This document shows positions 25,941-39,210 of a DNA stretch of 64,000 bases, one piece after another. Origin of the DNA: Monarcha castaneiventris obscurior (lineage: Eukaryota > Chordata > Aves > Passeriformes > Monarchidae); assembly GCA_026261815.1 (NCBI GenBank), contig JAMPIT010000258.1, positions 12,887,501-12,951,500 of the forward strand, read 5' to 3'. The translations under genes and the position numbers were made by a program. How positions within the stretch are numbered: position 1 is the stretch's first letter; every line of letters begins with the position of its first letter. The notes beneath the pieces were generated by a model. It was not told where the DNA came from and ran no database searches. It saw only the letters and a list, made by a program, of their open reading frames with translations.

Positions 25941-27814
25941 TTACTGGAGAAAGGCCTCCTAAAGCTGTAGGACAGCTCAAGTACATGCAATTAATGTTAG
26001 CAAATTTCACGTTTTCACACTATCTTGCCAGGTAATACAGATAAAGAATTAATATCAAATGTTTCTTAACACTCCTGATTTTTAATATCAAAAATGAAGG
26101 TGAGTTCCTATTTTAATTGCAAAACCTATAATTTAGGAATTTAGAACAACTGTGATTTAATTTGTCTTGAACTGAATCTTGTGGTCAACTTAACCAAGAC
26201 CTGTAATTCTTAACCAATCTCTGTAATTCTTCAGATTCCTTTCCTCAAGACATGGAACAATCAGGATATGAGGCTGGTCATCTGAAAGCACTGTTTCAAA
26301 GGCCTCTAGTAATACAGTTACATGGGATTTATGTAATAGTGGGAAGAGCTGGTTCTGTCTTCAATTTATAAAAAAAAAAAATTGAAAGGGAGTAGATTTC
26401 TGTATCTGTAAACGAAAGACCTACCTATGTCGTGTGGATGCTTTTCAGTACGTGTTAATCTAACAGATGAATGGTAACAGTGCATCATACAGCCTCATGA
26501 TTGCATTCACTGAATAGTAATAGTCCACAATCATTTGACTCAGGAGATGAATGTTGGAAATATCGACTACAGAATCTCACAGTCTTTATTCTATGTCAAA
26601 GGCAGGAAACCAAGAGAAAACACCTCTTCTTGCCTAAGCGATGAGGTAAATGTAGGAGCCCATCCTTCCAGCCATGCCCACAGGCTTGCTGTGGGCTGGG
26701 TTAATAGGAGGAGGGCAGGAGAACTGCCAAGAGAAGGATGTTTCAGCAGAACAGGACTTGGGGCTCAAAGGTCACAGCTGTTCTTCCGCTGCTTGACTGC
26801 AGAATTCAACCATATGAAATTGAAATGAAGATAGTGTACTACATAGGCAAACAGCCAATTCACACTCATCACTGTGTTGGTGATGATAAAGGAAGTTTTG
26901 ACCTACATGTACGTGTAATGCTCACATGACATGAAAAGATTCGGGCACCTTTGGAAAGTTATAAACAAAATATAATTTTTCAAACCTTCAGACAGTTCAG
27001 TAGACAGAAGCACAATAACTACCTTTGTAATAAATTTCTAGTGATATTTGATTTCCTTTGCTGGACAAGAGATCCCATTCCCATGCGAACATGCATGTAC
27101 ATTTAATAAATGACTTTATTCACTCCTACAGTTATTGGCATTTATTCTTCCCGTGGTAAAATCAGAATAAGAATGACAACAAGGCCTTGAACTGAAATAT
27201 TAAATGCACTTTTTCATAGGATGCTTTGTTGGCTTTGATTGTATCTCTATACACCCTGATGTTTGGGAAACTTGGTTCATATTATTGCTAACAGTATTTG
27301 TTCCCCTTCAATGAGGTTCAGACAGAGGCTGTGTATTCTCTCAAGTATAATAAATGTCACAATACTCTTGTGTGGTTTTCCTTTGAATGTGGTCCTGTAC
27401 ACCTCTTGCCAAGTTTTGACTGTACAGTCAAGATTTTGGACGAGGTTACTGGAAGAAAGCTGAATGGATCACTCTCTTCTACTCTGTTCTAAGAAACCAC
27501 TTCTAGGTTGATTAGTACAGGAAGCAGAAGAGTAATTAATCTGTCTACTACATGTGTAGCTAGAAAATATAGTCTCAGATTACTGAATATGACAGATTTT
27601 CCTCTGTGCAGTTGCAGTTCCTTTACTTACCTCCCACACTTTTGATAAAAGACTGCAAGTCATGTTTCAAGACTAACTTTTTTCATCATTAGCAAGAAGA
27701 TTGACTTTAAAATGTAGAACGTATGTACTATTCTCCACTTCCAATGTGGGCTTGAAAAATAATTCAGTTATCTGTTCAAAAGTGTTGAGTTTTTATCAAA
27801 ACTAATGGAGTGCT
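25941..27814. other. Non-coding stretch, no gene seen
   Basis: A two-copy 21-base imperfect direct repeat (TTAACCAAGACCTGTAATTC and TAACCAATCTCTGTAATTC) lies at 26190-26231. A 97-codon frame at 26535-26828 and two overlapping frames near 27263-27492 are not recognisable. The sequence is otherwise AT-rich. Confidence 0.5.
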
Positions 27815-27874
27815 GGTTGACAGTTAGACTTGAAGAGCTTTAAGGTCTCTTCCAACTTTGATGATTCTATGATT
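27815..27874 (+). mobile_element. CR1 LINE 3' tail fragment
   Basis: GGTTGACAGTTAGACTTGAA, then AGGTCTCTTCCAACTTTGAT, then GATTCTATGATTTT. This is the last part of a bird CR1 element, with its GATTCTATGA terminus. Only the terminal 60 bases are present, a very short 5' truncation typical of CR1. Orientation is plus. Confidence 0.9.
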
Positions 27875-29427
27875 TTGAAATCATTTAGGAGTAAACTAAT
27901 TGGTGCTGGAGTATAGCAATACTTGCCACCCTTTACTCATGTATAAAAAGTAGATATTTGCCTTAGCTATGTGTACTTGTATGGACTTTCTGACTACTTC
28001 ATATTCCCATCATAAATTATGATAGCTCTGATTTTCCTTCACTTTAAAATTTAGTCTGTAGTTAAATGATACAATTGTGTGTTACTAATCATACAAAACA
28101 TAATTATGTCTAAATTCCCACTTTGAGATTCTAATGAAAAAGCATCCGTAATCTGTTCTATTTTGTGCTAAAATATTTCTCTAATGATTGTAGTATATGC
28201 AGAATGTAATGTAGATACACATGTATCCAATTGCTTAACCATGATTGATGTAAATAGATTGGTGGTATTTGCAAAACACGAAGGAGGAAATTTGTTTACT
28301 CCAGACTAAACAGAACCAAGGAGTCCCAGCTTACTCACATCAACATTCAGACATACACAGATGTAAAATAACTTGAGAGGGTACACACAAAAACAGGCTT
28401 TTTGCCCTGACATATTTAATGTGCTTTTAAGATTGAGTTATAAAACTACATATTAATGGTCCCTACCTCATGAAAGCCTATTTAATAAGTAAAGTGTACA
28501 ATATATTCACTAAAAATTCGAGCACAGAAATTTACATTCAAAATATGAAAACCATGGTAACATAATGTAATAATGTGAAAACATCTGAATAGTATTATAA
28601 CACTAGAAATCAAGGCAATGTGTGTCATTCCTGCCCCAGCTTGTATAGTGGAGAAGTTTTGGTTGGTATTTGAAGATCTACAGACATGCGTATGAAACAT
28701 TCTGTGCAGAATCTACTGCTGAAAGATTCCAGGACAAATTTTGCAATAGGTGCATCTTTACTCCTATCTTACAAATATCTGAAATTAATCCAATATGCCT
28801 ACCTTAAGTTATGATATACATTTATACTTAATTAGGTTTCATTGATAGTATCCATCTCTGAAACACTGTTTACCTGGCTTTGGAAAATGTCCCTCTGCTC
28901 AGAAGGGCCAAAGAATAAGAAATCCCATATATGTGATGATTTAGTTTATTGAAGTGCAAACGTCCCATCCTATCACAGTGCCCTTTAGTTATTCTGCGCT
29001 CATTTGCCCTTCAGCACCAAACCTCTCAGCTCTGCTTCAGCCCATTGTTTCTGTTCCTGCTGCTTCCTGTGAGCACCCTCCCTGCTCTGGGCACATTCTT
29101 CAAGGACAGGAAAGCCAAACAGATCACAGACTCAGAAGTCAAAGACCTTTCTTGTAGTGAACCTTGATGGAAAGCTCTGTACTTTTTTACCCTTTATGTA
29201 TTTTGAATAACATGTCCTAAGGCACCATGTGGCCACACAATATTAGCAATGAGATGGAGGATTTATTAGGTACTAAACATGATCTCAGTTTCAGGTAATC
29301 TGAAAACAGTGCAGTCATAGCTGTCTTGCTATTAAAATCCAGATCATAGCAAGTAAGTGGCAGGAATTTAGGTGAGAGACACTGAAAGAAAATGTCTTAA
29401 AGCAGAAACAAGAACCTAAATTGCAGA

Positions 29428-29463
29428 TTCCAGCTAGAAATTTCCAGCTAGAAATTCCAGCTA
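29428..29463. repeat. Three-copy 13-14 bp tandem repeat
   Basis: TTCCAGCTAGAAAT, TTCCAGCTAGAAA and a partial TTCCAGCTA follow one another head to tail. It is a small local tandem array and probably a slippage product. Confidence 0.85.
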
Positions 29464-32400
29464 CACAAACACTGTTGTTTCTTGACAGTTGCAGAGCAAT
29501 TAAAAAAAAAAAAAAGTGATTTATTTTTCTCTCTTTGCTTTTCTGCAGTAATATTATCTTTAATTATTATAATACCACTGGTGAATCATTGCTTATATTT
29601 TAGAAGTGTTAATTTTAAAGCATACTATTTAACATCTACTTATATATAGTTTTTAAACATGCTTCCAAATATTTTTAATTTAAATAGACTCCCCTAAATC
29701 ACAGTTTTGCTGTTACCTACAAAAAGAGAGTCATGCTTCCACAATCGTGCTTGCATACATAAGGATACTAAGGAAGCTAATGAAAAATTAACACAGTGTA
29801 AATTTAGAGTGTGATAACAATAATGCCCTATTCAGACCTTATTATTCCAAAGCAAAGGTGTCTTTTTTTTCATATTAGGGTAATGCACTTCTAAAATCCA
29901 CACAAAAAGGTAAAGAAGGCTAGCGTTTGCTCATTAGCTATTCCACCCTCACCATACTGTACTTCCCCTCACATTTGTAAGCCCTCAAACTCTGATGCAT
30001 GTTTCTCTAATAAGGGATATGAAAAGTGGTATTCACCAACAATGCCACCCAACAACATCAAAATATTGCATTAAATGCATTCAGAAATTAATTAATTATG
30101 AAAAAAAATTAGTTTCATAGTATTTTTAATGATGCCACACAGGTGCTTAAATTACTTTAAAAATCTCTGTCTTAAAAACATCTACTTCTGGTATCTTTGA
30201 AGTAGTCATAATGGTGAAAAAATTGCTACTGAATTAGCCTTCAAAGCTAATAGAGATGAATATAGCCCTGGTGGAACACTATCACATGAAAAGGTGTCTA
30301 CATCTCATAAATATATACATGTTCTTCACCCTTAATATGACAGTGTCCTTGAGAGTGATATTATTGCTGTGTTATTAGCAGGTGTTTTGCATGAAAAGTG
30401 AGGATAAGAGACATTAAAGTAATTGGATCCTGAGCAATCTCACATTAGGAAGAATACTCTTCCAGGGAAACTTACATACACATCCACACCTGTGGATGAG
30501 CTCTTTTTTAATGTTCTGTTGCACTCACAGCATTCAACTCAAATAGAGTATAATGGCTCCATGTGATGAACTTCTTCTTGACTTCCACGCTTGAAATTCT
30601 CCTCAATATCATCTGGAGAGGCAAATTTTCAACCTCAGTCTGAGCTCTGATTCACGTGTTTGTCTTCAAACAGAGTGGTGTCCCACCCAAAATGTACCCC
30701 TACAATTCCCATTGCTAAATTTGCAGGAGCAGATCTTGAAATGTTTCAAATACAATTGAAAAAATCTGGAGGGATCTATGGGTATGGGAATCAATGTATA
30801 CTAGTATTTGAATCTTTTCAAGGTTGATAATGATATCAAAGAGACTGTTCACATTTGAGCTTATTGTCCAAAGCTGACTTTGCAAGAGATTTCTTTCTAT
30901 ATGTGTCTTCTACTGCAACCTCTCTACTCGGGCAAAGCCACACAGAGTTCTTACCCCTCTTGGTTTATTTGCTGTCATAGAAGTTGTAAGTATTTCGTTT
31001 TAGATTCTCATTTCTTTTTTTAATGTGCTTGAGATTTGCCAGTGATTAAAAAAGTTGGTAAGGGACACATCAAGTGATTGTGGATGTATATGAAAAAATA
31101 AAAGAATGGAATAAAAGAAAAGTGAAGGTGAAGAAGGCATACAATGTACCAATGGAGAAATCTACCTTTCTACATACATATTTTAACTTTCCCTTTTGGA
31201 ACAAATAGCAAGCAGTTACTAGGAGACTAATGACAGTTCTCTGGAAAATAAATGGATCTCATCTTGAATCTGAAGCAGATAACCTTGGCAGAACAATAAA
31301 TATGTTTCTGCTGTCCATACTTGCATTAAACAGTTTGTAGACATCACAAAAATTAGATAACAGTCTCCTAGTAGTAGCAAATGGATTAAACTGCAAGAAA
31401 AAGAAAGTGCTATTAGTAAAGAAGACATTATTAGTAAAACAAGTTCAGAAGAGAAGAGACAAACAAAATGAAGATGGCAAAGGAAATGGCTTGGAAAACC
31501 TGAAGTTGTATTTCACAGAACTGAATAATGACAGAGAAAAAAAGCTGAGAGTCACGGAAAAGTCATGGTGAGGTAGATAACAGAAAGGAATTGTGCAATA
31601 CAGGAAAGGTAGAACTAAGGTTGCAGAAAGTGCTTCAAGGAGGACAAGTTTAGGGGCATGGAAATTTTCTGACTACAAAAATTTTCCCACTGCTGAAAGA
31701 CATGAATTGAGAGGAAGGTGTGAGATTTCTGAGTGAGGCTTGCTAGACATGCACAAGACAAGATTTTCACCTGCTATAAATTCAGGAAAGTTCAAACACG
31801 TAATTTAGGCCACCTCATAGCTGAAGTTCCAACAACACTGCTTACAAAGAAGTTCATTCACTCTATGAATCCACAGTTATCACCAGAAATGACAGGTAGT
31901 TGAACTCATGAGAACAGCCAGGGAGAATAAATATAACAAGTGTAGAGAGTCTTATTCCACACTGAGTTTCATGAAGTACTTTTCAGCTGAGAATCTGGGC
32001 CATTATTCTTATTTGCATATAACATAGAATTTTGTAAACAAACAAACACTTTTTAAAATCCATAGCCCCTGAAGTATTAAACAAAAATATGCTTGACTTA
32101 AAAAATAATTAAAGAAAGCTTGTGAAAAATTAGCTAGCTTTAATTTGTATGGTATCATTGCTGCAGTCCAGCTCCTATTGCAATAAAATGTACTGAGCAT
32201 AAAATCCCTGTCCAGAAGAACTTAGGATATAAAGAAAAAATACAATAACTGGTAAAACATACCAATTTTTCATGCTTTGATATTTCAGAAAAACAGCCAA
32301 AAGTAATTTTATAAACTTTACAAAACAATCCACCTCTGAGATTAAGAACAAGCATGAGAAATTTCCACTGAAAGAATAATTGTTTCAGAAAGTTAGTGGC

Positions 32401-34298
32401 AGCTGACAATAGAAGGCAATAATGGAAGTGCCTTGTCAAGCATAACTATTATAATAGTAGCACAATGCTATAATGAGAAAACATCTAATTGTTTCTTTGT
32501 TTACTTGTTTCTTAAGAGGTCTCTAAAAAGATGGATGAAAGACAGAAATCCAGCATCTTGCCTTGCATAAACCAACATAGATCCATTTAATAAGGCTGTT
32601 TGAAAATTATATTGTAAAGTATACATGATTTTTTTTCAAGCACTCTCTTTAGTACTTCTAATAAATATTTCCTGTCCTATTTTACATAGTCCAAACTTCC
32701 AAGTAAATATGCTAAAATTAACTCATTTTTTAACTTGTTTTATATTTAATGATTTAATTAGATAAACATTTGCTAATGAGGAAAGCCAAAGTGTTGAAAT
32801 CATATCAGCTAGAATCCCAACAAACAAGCTTCTCATTACTTCCCAGATCTGGTCTTCTTAAACTCTCTTTGAAACAAATGACTGAGTTTCTCCACGTTTT
32901 AAATGGTTTCAAGGATTTGCATACAAAAGAGAAACAGTTTACAAGGGAGTAAACCATACTGTGCTGTTAGCACAAGATCACTTGTAAGCAGAATGACATG
33001 GTGGAATTTCTTTTCTGAAGTTGCCAAGGCTTATTCTCCAATGTTAAGGTTGCCTAAACTGCTTTGGTTTTGCAAAAAAAAGCACATTATTGTCTATCAT
33101 TAATCTGCGTATGGTCAGTTCTGTAAAGGTTAAAAACAACCTCTTCCTGCTCTGTTAAATTTTCTCCTTCACTTTTTCTGTCAGCTTACATTAATATGTA
33201 CAGATAAGGAATTTCCATACTAGACAGGATTTGGGTTTCTTTGTGCTTGAAATAAGATTGGATTTTAAAGTCTTGCACATTTTGAAGGATTCAGAACTAT
33301 ATTTCTGTTGGCCCAGCCTGGAGTCTGTCACTGGCTCCACATGGGTTTGAACGTCAGCAATGGGCTGTGGAGCAGTGATGCAACTGAGGGATGGGTTGAC
33401 CCTGAGCACCAAATCATCATGGAGTATCATCACATGGGACTGCAGCACCATCATTCTCTGTATTGGTTGGTGGTGATAGACCTTCATGAACAACCTCACT
33501 CTTCAGAAACAGAAATGTTGAAACTTGCAAAGCAAATTACATTCCAGGAGAAATTCTTGATCAGGAACATATCTCCTGATTTAAACAAAGGCATGGATTA
33601 CTTTGACATATTACAAAAATAATTTAACTAGGATGGAAAGCCTTTGAAAATAACTCTTTATTTTTTTTCAGTAACTATGTTTGAAGAAGTCTCTCGAAAG
33701 CTGCAAAAATATCTATAGAAAATTAAAAGAACAAATTCTGGAGCTGTTGAGAATCTATGATATTCAATGACTTTCATCAAAATTGCAAAAATCAAAAATT
33801 TCAAGACTAAACCTTGACTAGCTGCAATAATGCAATACGTCTTAACAAAGAATTGAAATTCCTTAAAGTATATCTACATTGAAATGTCGACTAGAATTTG
33901 CTTTAGTTTTAAATAATGATCTTTAACCAAAGAAAGTCCTGAAACATTTTAGTGAAAATCATTAGCAGAGTGAAAAGAGTCAGTGTCATGCAAGAACTTG
34001 ATATTTATTTTGCAGCAACAAGATTATAGTGGATTTTATTTACTGTTCCTAAAATCGAGGGAAAAAATTTTAGCCAAAACAAAATGGAAATCCTTTGGCA
34101 AAGAAACATAATGCTCCTTAGAAAAAAAACTATGCCTCTACTATGGCATTTTTAATTCTGTATCCTATGCAGTTTTTAAACCTCATACTATTCTAAATCA
34201 CTCTGAGATTCTTCAGACTGTGGGCTCTTGAGACAGATACTTCCATTTGTAATGGATTTAACTCAAAATGCTCATTTGTTGCCTTTAGGGCCTCATAG

Positions 34299-34333
34299 AA
34301 TAATAATAACAGCAACAACAACAAGAATAATAG
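34299..34333. repeat. Imperfect AAT/CAA trinucleotide microsatellite
   Basis: Alternating AAT and CAA trinucleotide units (ATAATAATAACAGCAACAAC, then AACAAGAATAATA). It is interrupted and therefore probably not highly variable. Confidence 0.8.
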
Positions 34334-37300
34334 TGACATTGACAATCAATCTGAAATCTAGGGTAGGATATGTAAAATTATTATAAAGTGGTTTTGACAC
34401 CCAGCTGTAAATAACATTAGTTTTGAGAGTATTATTGTACATCAGCTGATGAATATATTTTTATACCTATATCTTATATCTCTGCTACAGTGGGTAGTCA
34501 CAACAATTTACTCTCATCATCTCCCCAACCAAAATAAAATTTGATAGAAACATTTCTTCAGGGAAAAAAATAGAGATGCATCATTGTATGTACAACTGCA
34601 TAAAGTTCATGGGGAATTTTGTCTGCTAAGAGTTGTTTAAAGAATGGATGGACTTTTTATGTAAATCTAACCTTTTACAGAGTTCATCCAGTAAATTTCA
34701 TAATGAAAGATGTGTTCCTACACGTGTGAAGAACTGACTTGAGGTGCACAAGGTCAAAGAGAGGGTAGGTTCTTAAGTAATAGTTAGTAATAGCTGAATC
34801 ATACTGGCAAACTGCACCTGCCTAGCAACAACAGTGTATTGTAAAAGTAAAATACGGCACATTAATGTGATAAAGTTTATGTTTCCACCATATCAAACAT
34901 CTTCATTAACACTCTTTTACACTGCATGTAGCTGAAAGAAGAAAGCAATTAGAAAGTTTCAGATTTTATGTTAGAGCAGGGAGTATTTGATCAGTGGTTT
35001 TACTCACTGAATAATGCAGATTTATCCTAGCCCACACTATTTAAGAAATTTATGTCAAAGTCAGTTAGTAGTTTCAACTAAAAATAGTAATTAGTCAAAA
35101 ATTTACGTTTTGTTTCAGAAGAGTATTTTATGAGAAGATAAAATTTTTACTAAAACCCGCAAATTAAAAAAGATATTACACTCAAGCCATTTTCCCTGCT
35201 TTTCATTTCAAAGAGAAATCTGGAAATATGTTTTGTTCTAAATGTTCAGCTTAGCCAGCAAAGTGAAAAAAATCAATTATTCACACAACTCTATTTACTA
35301 ATACTACGTGTGGAGGGGTAGATTGGATGACTAATCTTGTTTGTTCCCACATTCTGCCTCTACTTGCTTATATATCTGCTGAGAATTAGCATCCTTGAGC
35401 TTCCAAAGTCTCATAGGTTTTGACTCAACGGTCTTACAGTAGCAGTATGGACTTTGTAGAGAGTGTGCCTATACTAAAATGAACATGTACTCTTCTCACA
35501 TGTTGCAAATACTATTAGAATGGAGGGTTTCCATGGTAATTAAGATAAGAATTTGGGAAGACACATCACCATTTCTGGGGAAAAACACTGAGTTTGATAT
35601 GTGTAAATCTTTTTAGGTTATGTAGAAAGCCAATTTTCTCCACAAAGATTTCTTGTAATGAAATACTATGAAGGCATATGAAATTTAATGATTTTGGAAG
35701 GGAGGAAGATTCCTGGTTTTGCAGTTTCTGCAAGACTTCACAGAGACATGAACAATGCATGTCAAAAAAAGAAAAAAAAGTAAAGTCAAAGAAATCCAGC
35801 TATATCCCAGGAATATGGACACAAATTTAAGGTAAATATCTGGGACGTAATATAATGCTTGTGCAATGAAACATCAAACAGACTAACTACATAGCAACAT
35901 AAACATGATTACTATAATTAGTGAATGAATTCTGTAAAATAGAAAACAATTATTAGAAATCAAGAAAATATCTATATGGGTGTCAAATTAGCCTGACATA
36001 TTTTCTAACCAGCACTTTCCTCTGTTTCTGCTCTTGGCCGCTGCTGTATTCTGGGTGACATAGTACTTGGATCTGATCCTATATTCCTATTTTTCTCCGA
36101 TCATACAAACCATGTCTCATAAAGAGAGACAATAAAACCAAATTGACTACTCAGTATGGTATCATAAAGCCTAGATAGCTGTAAGACCTAACAAAGATCT
36201 CAAAATGTCATAACTTCAGTTGTTTACCAAAATATAATCCCTTTGAGGACTCATTGACTTTTTATCCCTTACTTTTTTTTCCTCCATCATGAAAAGGCTT
36301 TAAAATTATCTAAACCTAGGGAAATGGTGTGAATGTCCACACACACCACAGTCAAAATAACCACAGAGACTTGCTGAAGCGGCTTTGTAGGAGTCTGGAG
36401 TAGCAAGCCATTTCTTACTCATTTTTTTATATAAACTTTTGTGCAGTTGACTGTTATCCACTGATACACAATATAGAAGCACTTGAAACAGTCTAAGACG
36501 TATCCCTGAGTATTTAACGTAGGCACCCTCACAAGGAATGTATTGAAAATCCACTGACATCTAAGATACAGGTAACTTGTGAGCCCAAATAAGTCTTTTA
36601 CTCTTCTTAACCCCTACAATACAAAACATGGGTAATCACATGAGTGTTTGTAGCCTAAAGACTCCCTGTCAATATTATCATTGCTTGAGCTATGGCAAAG
36701 AGAATTTGCAGTGTTAATAAGTGCTTTAATTGTACCTCCATGCAGAGACTACAAAAGTAATTTTGAAGTACTCTTTTTTATTCCTCAGGTTATCTGATAT
36801 GTTAAATAGGCTCCTGACAATGCTTTTTCATGAGATTTTCTACTGAATAGACAAGTATGATATCCTACTGCCCAGAAAAGTCATTTTTATACATTTACAG
36901 ACTAAATGAAAAGCCCTTAGTGATAGATAGGACAGATGTGATGTCACAAATGCAGGTCCTTGCACACTTTCTGTGGTGTATATTTTTATACATTAATAAA
37001 AAAGTGTATACAATAGGAAGAAGCACATAAAAAACCAAAAGAGCCTCTGGAAAAATATATCAACAGTGAAGACACAAGGAATGAGGACTCAGAGAACCTG
37101 AAAAGTGATTTTTCCTACATTATATTGTAGGTCTTTGTCCAAGGCTGGACTGATGAGTTCCAACTACTGAACTACCCCTCAGCCCTTCTTTTCCATTTTC
37201 AAGCAATTAGTATTGGGAATGTGTCCCACAGTTATCAGGTGATAATCTGCTCATCTTCTTAAAACCTATAAGACCTATTCTAATTTCCCAGTCTCAGGAA

Positions 37301-38689
37301 TACTTTTGGACAGCTGCTAGTTTTCTAAAAATTGTATTTTAAGGAAGCTATGACTTTCTCTGCTATCCAAGAATAACATTAGTATTTTCTCCTTCACCTT
37401 GGATGCACCTGTGATTTTTAACCATGAGTATCCTAATCAGACAGAGATATTTTCCACATGGCCTTTAAGCCATAGTCTCATAAGCCACAGATTTTCAAAT
37501 GACCTCTATACCACTGAGAGAAAAGTTAATTTCCACTACTCACTTTTACCTCTGGAAAGTCCCAAAATAACAGCTTTTAAAACTGCTACAAGTTTATATC
37601 CAAAGAGGTAAGGATTAGCATGTCATTTCTTATATCTCCCTCTGAGCCATGCCCTGGTGGGCTCATAATAACTGAGGCACCTGGTCTGCCAAGCAAGGGG
37701 AAATGAAGCTAAGCCTCTGCAAAAAAATAAATATTTAAATAATTAATTTAAATTTTTTTCCTGGATTTTAATATCTCTATATGAAATATACAATGGCATG
37801 TAAAATGCTGTAGGAGGGTTTTACAAATGTGTTTGGGATGAGCTACCATCATGTGCATGGCTTGCTCACCACAGAGACAACACTCCCTGAATTCTTCCAT
37901 ACGCTTCATTCCCAAAATGTGGTAAATATTTTCTTGAAACTTTTACTATCTAGATACACTTTAGGGCATAACATACTTACTCCTATAATTTAATTCCCAC
38001 TGAAATCACTTCAGGCACAAAAGAACCTCGAAAAGACATCCCTATTTTCCTAAAGGTGCAGGATCCATGAAGATTTTTACTGCTGCCACCAAAGACAGAC
38101 TGTCAGGGACAGTACATGGCACTGCTTGGATGTGATGGACAGAGAAACAAACATGTAAAGAAGAAAAATCAGAGAACTAGAAGAGAACTCAGAGTAGAAC
38201 CTAGAAAATTAAAGCTAAGTGGAAAACAAGAGAAAAGTGGATAATGGAAGGACAATGATGGTGTTCATTGCCTTTGGAATTTTAGAGATGAACAATAAAA
38301 TAATTTTCCAGTAGCCTTCAGAGTGCTATGCAACAACTCAACAATTTCATGACAATATATTCCAGAATGCAGTAGGAGTTAAAGTTCATCTCAGCTTAAA
38401 AATATAAAATTGAGTGTGGGGATCATGGGGAGAACTGAATGCCACTGGACCCAGCTAGCTATTCCTTTATTGCCTTTGGTATTCAGATGACATTTACTCC
38501 TACCCTTTTTTAAACTCCTGAGGGAATCACTAAATTATATATGCACATATATATCCAGTACAGAGAGCTGAAAAGTACAGTTTGCCTTCAGGGCCTGCAA
38601 TTAGGGATTTGCTAAGTCAGCTATGTGCTGTCAGGGAATCAAGGAAATCTCCATTAGAATGCCATTAGGACCTGCAGGAAAGCTCTGCA

Positions 38690-39210
38690 TTTCTTAGCGC
38701 CATTGCTCTACATACACTCTATTATACTCCAGAAAATTTCCATATTTTTGCAGAAACATATCTCCTTAATTAATATTATTGGAAGTTCTAATAGATTTGT
38801 TTAGATCAGCATAAATGCCCTTCAATCATCCAGCGGCTTGAACTGGGCAGTCATCTGGCATCCTTCCTTATTGGCATGTTGAGTCTTTGGCAAGAATAGG
38901 TTGAGCACAGTTCATGCAGAACTGCTGAAAAAACATTTGATAACAGCAATTTTTTAAGATTTGCCAGTGAACAGTCAGATCAATCGTAACACTCATTTGC
39001 CTGGTTTGCTCTCTGACCTCCAAATACAAACGTTTGTTCATAAGCAGCTGGTTCTTTTAATCTCCACATCATTGTTGTGTGAATATTTATACAAAAGGCA
39101 TAAAGGGAGCAATAAAACAGGAGAAAAAGAACAGAGCTTGATCATTTCTTGAGATTTTTTATGGTGGTATTCTTGGTAATTGTAATCTGCACTTTTATTT
39201 CACATTAAGG
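38690..39210. promoter_or_regulatory. Candidate conserved non-coding element
   Basis: About 520 bases of unique, repeat-free sequence with motif-like words closely spaced. TTAATTAATATTATTGG lies near 38766, a CAGCTG E-box at 39045-39050, and a SOX-like CATTGTTGTG at 39069-39078. CpGs are retained near 38832, 38986 and 39031. This is the look of a developmental enhancer, but it is an inference by eye. A 63-codon frame at 38961-39152 is unlikely to be coding. Confidence 0.28.

Larger units (their letters stand above)
27875..38689. other. Long AT-rich non-coding stretch, no gene seen
   Basis: Nearly 11 kb without a recognisable gene or mobile element. Visible small items are three copies of TTCCAGCTAGAAA-type units at 29428-29463, A14 at 29502-29515 downstream of them, and a CAA/TAA-type microsatellite at 34299-34333. 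A strong acceptor-like polypyrimidine run ending TTTCTGCAG near 29548 lacks a partner donor. Open frames of about 100 codons at 33191-33499 (minus) and 33308-33622 (plus) overlap on opposite strands and match nothing I know. Confidence 0.55.

Noticed and set aside
29520..29549. Strong splice-acceptor-like tract ending TTTTCTGCAG
   Set aside because: No open frame and no donor at a sensible distance downstream.
33191..33622. Overlapping frames of about 100 codons on opposite strands
   Set aside because: Overlap on both strands and no recognisable product; composition artefact.
37980..38030. CCCACTGAAATCACTTCAGG resembling an old palindromic repeat
   Set aside because: Too short and divergent to assign.
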